Assembly: GCA_035546295.1 (NCBI GenBank)
Contig: DATKBT010000058.1
Location: forward strand, 31,495 to 95,494
DNA from: DATKBT01 sp035546295
GTDB lineage: Bacteria; Acidobacteriota; Thermoanaerobaculia; Multivoradales; Multivoraceae
Direction: 5' to 3'
DNA length: 64,000 nt
This document shows, one piece after another, positions 44,181-50,290 of this stretch. Each line of letters begins with the position of its first letter. Position 1 is the stretch's first letter. A model generated the notes under the pieces. The model was not told the origin of the DNA. It searched no databases and worked only from the letters and a program-made list of their open reading frames with translations. The translations under genes and the position numbers were made by a program.

Positions 44181-44861
44181 TCAGTCTCGAGGTCCGAACA
44201 GGGCGGTGCCCACGCGCACGTGGGTGGCACCCTCCTCGATCGCCACCTCGAAGTCGCCCGACATCCCCATCGAGAGCTTTCCCGCGAAGCCGGTCTCCAC
44301 GCGATCGGCCACCTCGTCCCGCAGCTCCCGGAGCTGGCGGAACCAGGGGCGCGAGTCCTCCGCGGTCGCGCCCGCCGGCGGGATCGCCATCAGCCCGAGG
44401 AGACGGAGCACCGCTCCGGCGGCGGCCTCCTCGGCGGCGGTGGCGACCTCGGAGGGGTCGAAACCGTGCTTGCTCCTCTCTCCGGCCAGGTTGACCTCGA
44501 GGAAGCAGAGGAGCTGCCGCTGCGCCGACGCTGCTTCGCGCTCGAGCGCACGCAGGATCTTGAGCCGGTCGACCGAGTGCACGACGTCGAAAAGGGCGAC
44601 GGCGCGGCGGACCTTGTTCGATTGCAGAGGTCCGAGCAGGTGCCACTCGACGTCGGCGGGGAGCGCCGGCTGCTTCTGCTCGGCTTCCTGGACGCGGTTC
44701 TCGCCGAATCGCCGCAAACCGGCGTCGTACGCCGCCCGCAGGTGAGAGAGCGGCTGCTGCTTGCTGGCGCCGACCAGCACGACCTCGTCGGGGGAGCGAC
44801 CGGCTCTGGCGCACGCGGCCCTCATGCGCGCCAGCACACGTTCGAGGCGGTCCTCGCTCAT
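44181..44861 (-). CDS. yggS: YggS-type pyridoxal phosphate homeostasis protein
   Basis: A 226-residue single-domain PLP-binding barrel of the YggS/PROSC family, which balances free pyridoxal phosphate without a known catalytic reaction. Marks: VVLVGASKQQP with the PLP Lys34, FGENRVQEAEQK, EWHLLGPLQSNKVRRAV, VHSVDRLKI, LLCFLEVNLAGERSKHGF, GLMAIPPAG, and LSMGMSGDFEVAIEEGATHVRVGTALFG. Lysine 34 replaces the more usual context AVSKTKP with GASKQQP but keeps the lysine. It lies 50 bases after the zinc-ribbon gene, probably in the same operon. Confidence 0.95.
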   Translation of the reverse strand: MSEDRLERVLARMRAACARAGRSPDEVVLVGASKQQPLSHLRAAYDAGLRRFGENRVQEAEQKQPALPADVEWHLLGPLQSNKVRRAVALFDVVHSVDRLKILRALEREAASAQRQLLCFLEVNLAGERSKHGFDPSEVATAAEEAAAGAVLRLLGLMAIPPAGATAEDSRPWFRQLRELRDEVADRVETGFAGKLSMGMSGDFEVAIEEGATHVRVGTALFGPRD

Positions 44862-44900
44862 CGGGATGCTGGCCGCTGCCAAGGACGCACGACGGGCCCC

Positions 44901-44915
44901 CCACGAGCCCGCTAG
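44901..44915. repeat. Third copy of the 15-bp CCACGAGCCCGCTAG motif
   Basis: Identical to 22030-22044 and to the reverse complement of 21971-21985. Here it overlaps the stop codon of the zinc-ribbon gene. Confidence 0.7.
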
Positions 44916-45643
44916 AGGTAGAAGATCCGCTGGCGGCCGCAATCGCAGACGATCAGCTCGCCGCCGGTCTGGATCTGGACCACCGCCTGCGGGCGAACGC
45001 TGTAGTTGCACACCTTGCAGCGGTACATGATCGGCCCCGACCCCGGCCGCTCCACGCGGATGACCTGCGCCATCGGGTCGCCGTCGTGAAGCGCCCGCAG
45101 TCGTTCGAAGACTTGGAGCGCAGCCGGCGGCAGCCGCTCGCGGAGGACCTCGGCCTGCGCCTCGAGCTGTTGGATTCGCTCCGCGACCGAAGGCCTCTGC
45201 TCCTCCCACTCGGCGAGCTGCGCCTCGTAGGCGGCGTCGAGCTCCTGGCGGCGGGTCCTCATCTCCTCGACCGACTGGCTCGACTGCTCGTGGCGCTCGA
45301 GCGCTGCCAGCGCAGCCTCCTCGTGCTCCTTACGCTGCTGGTTCATGGTGTCGATCTCGCTCAGCAGCGCGCCGTACTCCCGCTGTGTCGTCACCTTCGA
45401 GATCTGGCCCTGGTAGTGCTCGACCTTCTCCTGGCGCGCCGACGCCTCCAGCTCTGCGGCACGTCGCTCGCTGTCGGCATCGACGGCGACCGACTCGAGC
45501 TCCGAGATCTCACGGGTCAACTGCTCCAGCTCCACCTGGAGATCCTGCAGCGGCTGGGGCAGACCCGAGAGCTTCCGCCGCTCGCCTTCGAGCTCGGTGA
45601 GCACGCCAAGAAGCTCGACCACGGTCTCGATGGATAGCGTCAA
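44912..45643 (-). CDS. Coiled-coil C4 zinc-ribbon protein (DUF164 type)
   Basis: A 243-residue protein with a long antiparallel coiled coil (about residues 10-175, rich in Glu/Gln/Arg, with ISKVTTQREYGALLSEIDTM, a stretch typical of the family) and a C-terminal four-cysteine zinc ribbon (YRCKVCNYSVRPQAV ... IVCDCGRQRIFYL). This is the DUF164/CT398-like family, thought to have nucleic-acid or secretion-related roles; the job is not established. The TTG at 45643 has AAGGAA 6 bases upstream. Its stop lies within the 15-bp repeated motif. The 130 bases before it include a tandem 17-bp repeat and the CAT tRNA. Confidence 0.9.
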   Translation of the reverse strand: MTLSIETVVELLGVLTELEGERRKLSGLPQPLQDLQVELEQLTREISELESVAVDADSERRAAELEASARQEKVEHYQGQISKVTTQREYGALLSEIDTMNQQRKEHEEAALAALERHEQSSQSVEEMRTRRQELDAAYEAQLAEWEEQRPSVAERIQQLEAQAEVLRERLPPAALQVFERLRALHDGDPMAQVIRVERPGSGPIMYRCKVCNYSVRPQAVVQIQTGGELIVCDCGRQRIFYL

Positions 45644-45696
45644 TTGAGTTCCTTGTGCGATTCGAGCCGGCCTCTCGAAGTGTTTCTCGGGAGCAG

Positions 45697-45780
45697 GGAT
45701 CGAGACGGCCAGTGAATCGAGACGGCCAGTGAATCGAGACGGCCCGTGAATCGGGACGACGAGTGGATCGGGACCACCAC
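45697..45780. repeat. 17-bp tandem repeat, about five units
   Basis: Units such as GAATCGAGACGGCCAGT repeat head to tail at 45697, 45714, 45731, 45748 and 45765, the first two nearly identical and the later ones decayed. The array lies between the zinc-ribbon gene start and the tRNA gene, where its promoter should be. Confidence 0.85.
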
Positions 45781-45788
45781 GCGAGGTG

Positions 45789-45861
45789 TGGGTCCACCTG
45801 GATTCGAACCAGGGACCTGCCGGTTATGAGCCGGATGCTCTCACCGCTGAGCTATGGACCC
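45789..45861 (-). tRNA. tRNA with anticodon CAT (elongator Met or lysidine-type Ile)
   Basis: On the minus strand: acceptor stem GGGTCCA/TGGACCC, D arm GCTC...GAGC, anticodon loop CTCATAA in the stem TCCGG/CCGGC (the outermost pair is T-C, a mismatch), T arm CCTGG/CCAGG with TTCGAAT, discriminator A. CCA is not encoded, unlike in the other three tRNAs of the window. It lacks initiator features, so it is elongator Met or Ile2; sequence alone does not decide. Confidence 0.88.
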
Positions 45862-46029
45862 GACGGACGACGCGGTGGCGACGCGCCAGTCTAGCAGCCC
45901 GTGGTGGTGCGCCGGGACAAGCCCTGGGAAGGGGAAAGCGAGGACGTAGCAGGAAGCGGCAGAGCGGAACCTCGGGGGCTGGTTCGGGGCGACGATGCCC
46001 TCGCCCGGGGCGGCGCCGTACGGTTCCCG

Positions 46030-48447
46030 TCAGAGTCCGAGGAGCCCGCGATCGCCGTTGGCCAGCGAGCGCACGAGCTCCTCCTGGTAGTAGTTGGAGT
46101 CGGAGCGTACCCTCTCGTCGATGCGCTCGTCGTAGAGCACGCGTGAGCGGTCGATCGGCTCCTTGAGGAAGCGATAGATGTTCCCCTGCCGCCTTCCCTC
46201 CTCGATCTGCTCTTCGTTGTAGAGCTTGATCTCGCTGACCAGGAGGCGGGCGAGGCGACGAGCCTCCTCGTGCATCGGATCTTCGTTGGCTGCTTGAGAG
46301 CCGCGGAGCGCCGCACCGGTGAACGCCCAGCCGGGTCCCTGGACATCGCTCGGCGGGACGACCTCCGAGCTTCGGGGCTGCGGCGCGTCCGCCGTGGGCA
46401 AGCGGGACGTGATCTGGTCGAGCCGGACGGCCTGGGTCCGGAACTCGTCGATGGCGCCGTCGCCGCCATCCTCGTCCTCCGTCTCCTCCGGCTCCCCCGC
46501 CTCCTGTGGTGCGAGCTCGAGAGCTGCCGCCTGGGACCCGCCGCCGTCGCCGACGAGCGTCGGCTCCGGCTCGGCCACCGTCTCGTCGTCCTGCAGCTCG
46601 TCCGGCACCTCGTCCGGCACCTCGTCCGCGGTGCTGTCGTCGATCGGCGGGAGGAGCATCTCCTCCTCGGCGACCGCCGCGTCGTCGCCCGCGGACGGCG
46701 ACTCCGCGACCGACGCGGTCCAGCCCGGCAACGTCGTCGCCTCGGGCTCGCGCGTCGTCGCGCTCGATTCATGGGGAAGGGGCGGCGGAACGGCCGTCAG
46801 CGAAGGGGGGCGCTCGGTCGCGGCCGGCTCGGTCGCCGGTGGTTCCGGCTCCTCGAGCAGGTCCCAGGCGTCGGGCTGGCGCTCGCCCTCTTCCCGTTCC
46901 CGTTCCTGTTCCTGTTCCTGTTCCTCTTCCAGAGCCTCGCCCGCGACTGTCTCGGCGGATGGCTGGAAGGTCGGCTCGGCGACGCTCGGCTCTTCGGCGG
47001 CAGCGGCCTCCTCGGCCTCCTCGGCCGTCTCGGCCTCCTCCATCGCCTCCCAGGCCGGCTCGTCGACAGCGGAAACGAACGAAGGCGTTCCGCCGGCTTC
47101 AGCGGGCTCCGCGGATTCGTGTGCCTCGACCGGCGCCGTCGTGTCTTCCTCGGCGCTGCTGGTTGGGGTCGCGGCGGCGGGAGTCTGCCCGGCCTCGAGG
47201 TCCTCCTCGGGAGCGGCTTCCGCAGGCTCGGCCCCGGCGAGCTCCGCCGCCTCGAGCGCCGCGGCTTCCTCCGGCCACTCGCTCTCCGGCGCCTCGAGCG
47301 CCTCGGCCGGCGGCTCCCCGACGGCCGCGGGCTCGGCCTCTTCTTCGGCGATCTCGAGCGGCGGCGTCGCGTCGACCAGGGTGCCGGCGGGGCGGATCGA
47401 TCGCAGCGGCAGGGTCTCGAGCGCTTCGGAGGCGCAGTAGGTCAGGATCTGCAGGGCATCGGGCTCGAACGGATGGGACTCGTCGGTGCGATCGGCATAG
47501 AGGACGGCACGCACGCGATCGCGCAGGATCATCGGGATCGCCACGGCATCGCTGGGCGTCAGGTCGTCGACCTCCCACCGGGCCTCGTCCCCGCCGACCG
47601 GCCTGCCCTCGAGCGCACGGCGGATGGAAGCCCCCGGCTCGGCCTCCATGCCCTGCTCGAGGGCGTCGCCGAAGCCGGTCGCGTTCCAGACGGTCAGCCG
47701 ATCGGCTCCCTCCTCGGGCAGCAGCAGAGCTGCTCGACCCGCGTGCGCGGTGGCCTCCTCGAGCAGTCGCGACAGGACCTCGGTCTGGGTGGAAGCGGCG
47801 TCGAGCGCTGCGATCGAGTGCCGGATCGCGACCAACGGGCTGCGGCCGGCGAATCCGGTTGCCGGGAGCGGCTCCTCGTCACCGGGCAGCGCGGGCTGGG
47901 CGGCTTCGCCGGCCCGCCGCCGCTCGGCCTCCAGCTCTTCCTCGGCCTCGACGAGACGCGCGCTCGCCTCCTCCCGCGCCTGATCCGCCTCGGCGCGGGC
48001 TCGCTCGGCGGCAGCCAGCGCGTCCTGCTGCTCGCTGCGGACGCGCTCGGCATCCTCGAGCGCGGTCTCCTGCTCGGCTCGGGTCGCTCGCAGCGCCTCG
48101 AGCTCCTGCTCGAGCGCGGCGACGCGGGACTCGGTCGCGGCGGAGGCATGCGCCTGCTCGGCCTGAAAGTGCTCGATCAGACCGAGCAGCGACTGCTGGG
48201 TCTCGCCCAGGCGCGTGATGAGCGCCTGTCGCAGCTCGTCGAGGCCGCTCGTCGAGGTCGCCGTCTCCTCGACTCCGTCGCCCTCGGCGGACTCGTCTCG
48301 AGGCTCGCCGGCCGGCGCTTCGTGCGCATGCTCTTCGTCGGCCGGCGTTTCGTCGGCCGGCGTCTCGTCGGCCGTGCTCGAAGGGTCGAAGTCGCCCGGA
48401 GCATCGGGTGCATCGGGGTCCGGTGGGAACGGAGGCAGGTCGGGCAT
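46030..48447 (-). CDS. Large acidic coiled-coil/GAF-like protein with conserved C-terminal module
   Basis: An 805-residue protein. Residues 1-65 are disordered with DETPA repeats; 68-180 a Glu/Ala/Arg coiled coil; 205-345 resemble a GAF domain (VAIRHSIAALDAASTQTEVL, AAALLLP-type strand, VAIPMILRDRVRAVLYADR); 350-720 are a very acidic Ala/Glu/Pro linker with runs such as EQEQEQEREREE; 725-805 form a well-conserved-looking helical end (EEARRLARLLVSEIKLYNEE and following, then FLKEPIDRSRVLYDERI). I recall this end module from many acidobacterial proteins, without a known function. The ATG at 48447 has GGAG 7 bases upstream; the longer frame to 48642 is not protein-like. A signalling scaffold is the best guess. 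Confidence 0.75.
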   Translation of the reverse strand: MPDLPPFPPDPDAPDAPGDFDPSSTADETPADETPADEEHAHEAPAGEPRDESAEGDGVEETATSTSGLDELRQALITRLGETQQSLLGLIEHFQAEQAHASAATESRVAALEQELEALRATRAEQETALEDAERVRSEQQDALAAAERARAEADQAREEASARLVEAEEELEAERRRAGEAAQPALPGDEEPLPATGFAGRSPLVAIRHSIAALDAASTQTEVLSRLLEEATAHAGRAALLLPEEGADRLTVWNATGFGDALEQGMEAEPGASIRRALEGRPVGGDEARWEVDDLTPSDAVAIPMILRDRVRAVLYADRTDESHPFEPDALQILTYCASEALETLPLRSIRPAGTLVDATPPLEIAEEEAEPAAVGEPPAEALEAPESEWPEEAAALEAAELAGAEPAEAAPEEDLEAGQTPAAATPTSSAEEDTTAPVEAHESAEPAEAGGTPSFVSAVDEPAWEAMEEAETAEEAEEAAAAEEPSVAEPTFQPSAETVAGEALEEEQEQEQEREREEGERQPDAWDLLEEPEPPATEPAATERPPSLTAVPPPLPHESSATTREPEATTLPGWTASVAESPSAGDDAAVAEEEMLLPPIDDSTADEVPDEVPDELQDDETVAEPEPTLVGDGGGSQAAALELAPQEAGEPEETEDEDGGDGAIDEFRTQAVRLDQITSRLPTADAPQPRSSEVVPPSDVQGPGWAFTGAALRGSQAANEDPMHEEARRLARLLVSEIKLYNEEQIEEGRRQGNIYRFLKEPIDRSRVLYDERIDERVRSDSNYYQEELVRSLANGDRGLLGL

Positions 48448-48638
48448 CTTCGCGCTCCGAAAGGCGTTGGCATGTCGAGGATGAAAGAGGAATTCTGGCC
48501 GCTCGGGTGAAAGCCTGTCAAGCTCGCGATCGGGCAAACCCCCGCCAGAAAAGAAACTTACAGACGCCGACGGCGCCCGATCGCGGCGCGGGAGAGGCCG
48601 TCGTGCGAACCGCCGACCGCGTCGGCCGAGCGCCGCGG

Positions 48639-48660
48639 TCATGTATCCGTCATGTATAGT
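48639..48660 (+). promoter_or_regulatory. Promoter of the lipoprotein gene
   Basis: TATAGT at 48655-48660 is a good -10 box; it lies within a direct repeat TCATGTAT (48639-48646 and 48650-48657, 11 bp apart, one helical turn), which could be a regulator site. The 5' leader would be about 36 bases. Confidence 0.5.
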
Positions 48661-48702
48661 GTGAAGCCCCCTGAGGCGGAATGGATGCAGAGAGGAGTTC
48701 CG

Positions 48703-49518
48703 ATGTCGAAGAACCGCATGCGGTCGTGGGCGGGCGCGCTCACGACTTCATTGACCTTGATCGCGATGGGCGCGATCGGTTGTGCTCCCGCAGAGGAGGA
48801 GGGTGACTCGGAAGCCCGCCTCGAGACGTATGCCGATCTGCAGCAGGAGCACGAGGCGCTGAACCAGCTGCGCCAGGAGCACGCGGAGCTCTCCGCGAAG
48901 ATCGCAGCGGGAGTCGACGGCATCGAGGTTCCCGAGGGTTCGGAGCAGACCGCCGAGGAGATCCTGGCCGAGCTCGAAGCGCGCGAGGAGGCGCTCGCGA
49001 ACGAGATCACGACCTCCGCCGACGCACTGATGGGCCGCATCGTCACCTTCATCAACGAGGACCCGTGGGTCGAGGGCGAGGAGAAGACCGAGACCCAGAC
49101 CGGCGCGGTGCGCATGAAGAGCGCGGAGGATCTCGTCCTCGCCATGGAGTTCGTCGAGAAGGGCGGCGACTACAAGCGCGCCACCGACATCATCTCTCGC
49201 GCTCTCGAGATCGACCCCGACAACCAGGAGCTGCTCGACAAGCTGGCCTGGGTCGAGGAGATGCGCTACATGTCCGAGGACCGTTTCGCCGCCGTCGAGG
49301 TCGGGATGACGGAGGAGGAGGTCCGGGCGGCGCTCGGCCCCCCCAATCTCGCCAACGTCCGGGACTACGAAGGCGGCCGGGTCGGTTGGTATTATCCGCG
49401 GGGCTCGAACCCGAACGCCGACGGCGCCGCGGGTGTGTTCTTCCAACCCGAACGCGGCGTCCTGACGGTGTACGAAGCCGACTTCGACGCGATCGAGCCG
49501 GCCGCCACCGAAGGCTGA
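48703..49518 (+). CDS. Lipoprotein with BamE/SmpA-like C-terminal domain
   Basis: A 271-residue lipoprotein: signal sequence with lipobox GAIGC (Cys27 becomes the lipid anchor), then an acidic helical stretch, a TPR-like part at about 150-195 (AMEFVEKGGDYKRATDIISRALEIDPDNQELLDKL in outline) and a BamE/OmlA-like domain at 200-262 (FAAVEVGMTEEEVRAALGPP, GWYYPRG, VFFQPERGVLTVYEADF). The VGMTEEEVRAALGPP stretch is characteristic of the SmpA/OmlA fold used in outer-membrane assembly. The ATG at 48703 has AGAGGAG 6-8 bases upstream. There is no second Bam gene nearby; its role is a guess from the fold. Confidence 0.82.
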   Translation: MSKNRMRSWAGALTTSLTLIAMGAIGCAPAEEEGDSEARLETYADLQQEHEALNQLRQEHAELSAKIAAGVDGIEVPEGSEQTAEEILAELEAREEALANEITTSADALMGRIVTFINEDPWVEGEEKTETQTGAVRMKSAEDLVLAMEFVEKGGDYKRATDIISRALEIDPDNQELLDKLAWVEEMRYMSEDRFAAVEVGMTEEEVRAALGPPNLANVRDYEGGRVGWYYPRGSNPNADGAAGVFFQPERGVLTVYEADFDAIEPAATEG

Positions 49519-49541
49519 CGGGAGCGCGCTCGAGGGAGTCG

Positions 49542-49558
49542 ACCGGCTGCGAGCCGGT
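49542..49558 (+). terminator. Hairpin after the lipoprotein gene
   Basis: ACCGGCT-GCG-AGCCGGT, a 7-bp stem with a 3-base loop, begins 23 bases after the lipoprotein stop; no T run follows, so it is a weak terminator candidate. Confidence 0.4.
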
Positions 49559-49619
49559 GGACGAGCGTCGGCGAGCACCGGCTGGCGCTCGCGGATCCGC
49601 CGCGCGCCTCTTCTCCGGT

Positions 49620-49656
49620 TGACGTCGGCCCGGCTGCCGGGAGAGAATCTCCCGGT
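49620..49656 (+). promoter_or_regulatory. Promoter and palindrome of the rpsU-mutS2-dnaG-rpoD operon
   Basis: TTGACG at 49620-49625 and GAGAAT at 49644-49649 are spaced 18 bases. The palindrome CCGGGAGA-GAA-TCTCCCGG (49638-49656) covers the -10. A protein binding there would block the promoter. In E. coli LexA acts on the equivalent operon; the sequence here is not a LexA box that I recognise. Confidence 0.5.
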
Positions 49657-49857
49657 TGGTCGCGTCAACGGCTCGAGCCTCGGGCGCTGCGGCTTGGTGC
49701 CGGGCTCGGTGGCCGGAGAGACGTTCGGTCGCCCGCGGGCGATTCCTGGTTGCCGGCGCGATCCATCTGGGGCTCCGAGCCCCGTCTTCCCGTGCGGGAC
49801 CTCTGCCCGAGCAGCCCGCACTCCCCAAGGCTCGTCGAAAGTGAGGTGATTGTCAGC

Positions 49858-50067
49858 ATGCCGGTCGTGCAAGTCCGCGAGGACGAGAGCTTCGAGAACG
49901 CCCTTCGCCGTTTCAAGAGGAAGTGCGAGAAAGAGGGCATCCTCACCGAGCTCAAGAAGCGACAGCACTTCGAGAAGCCTTCGGTCAAGCGCAAGCGCAA
50001 GGATGTTCAAGCCAAGAAGAAGATGGCGCGCAAGCTCGCCGAGGAGCGTCGGCTCGGCTTGTCCTGA
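49858..50067 (+). CDS. rpsU: 30S ribosomal protein S21
   Basis: A 69-residue basic protein identical in layout to S21, the last-assembled small-subunit protein that helps start-site selection. Seen: MPVVQVREDESFENALRRFKRKCEKEGI and a Lys/Arg-rich C-terminal half, all as in the family. GAGGTGA lies about 8 bases before the ATG. It heads the macromolecular synthesis operon, with mutS2 inserted between rpsU and dnaG. The gap to mutS2 has repeats and a strong hairpin that may set the high ratio of S21 to the downstream proteins. Confidence 0.96.
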   Translation: MPVVQVREDESFENALRRFKRKCEKEGILTELKKRQHFEKPSVKRKRKDVQAKKKMARKLAEERRLGLS

Positions 50068-50117
50068 AGCCGGGCTGGAGGGTCCGGCCCCGAACGGGGC
50101 GGAGCTCCTCGAGCATC

Positions 50118-50232
50118 CGAAACAGCGCGCATCGAACCCGCCGCGCCGATACAGCGCGCGATCGAAACAGCGCCGCTGAAGCGCGCAGCCGAAACAGTGC
50201 GCGGTCGAAGCGCACGCCGAAACAGAGAGCGC
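50118..50232. repeat. Five CGAAACAGCGCGC-like repeats after rpsU
   Basis: The core GAAACAG (once GATACAG) followed by CGCGC or TGCGC occurs near 50119, 50148, 50163, 50190 and 50218, spaced 29, 15, 27 and 28 bases. It lies in the transcribed gap between rpsU and mutS2 and is non-coding. Confidence 0.7.
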
Positions 50233-50280
50233 CGGCGATCTGCCGGCGAAGACGGGAGCGGGCGACCGCTCCCGTCTCGT
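50231..50280 (+). terminator. Double hairpin between rpsU and mutS2
   Basis: GCCGGC-GATCT-GCCGGC at 50231-50247 is followed by an 11-bp perfect stem GACGGGAGCGG-GCGA-CCGCTCCCGTC at 50251-50276 and TCGTTT. This looks like a factor-independent, possibly leaky, terminator before mutS2, useful for making more S21 than primase or sigma factor. Confidence 0.7.
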
Positions 50281-50290
50281 TTGGTGGCCG

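Larger units (their letters stand above)
49519..49857. other. Intergenic region with rpsU promoter and operator-like palindrome
   Basis: This 339-base gap follows the lipoprotein gene. It holds a hairpin at 49542-49558 (ACCGGCT-GCG-AGCCGGT) that may end the lipoprotein transcript, a promoter-like pair TTGACG (49620-49625) - 18 bases - GAGAAT (49644-49649), and a perfect 8-bp palindrome over that -10 (see next entry). The remaining 200 bases before rpsU would be a long leader. No reading frame is supported. Confidence 0.55.

Noticed and set aside
46270..48510. Long plus-strand frames opposite the acidic GAF-like gene
   Set aside because: Arg/Leu/Gly-rich and produced by the Glu/Ala codons on the other strand; the minus-strand protein has a conserved end module and a good ribosome site.
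50118..50232. CRISPR array
   Set aside because: The repeats are short, irregularly spaced (15-29 bases) and lie in an operon leader without cas genes.
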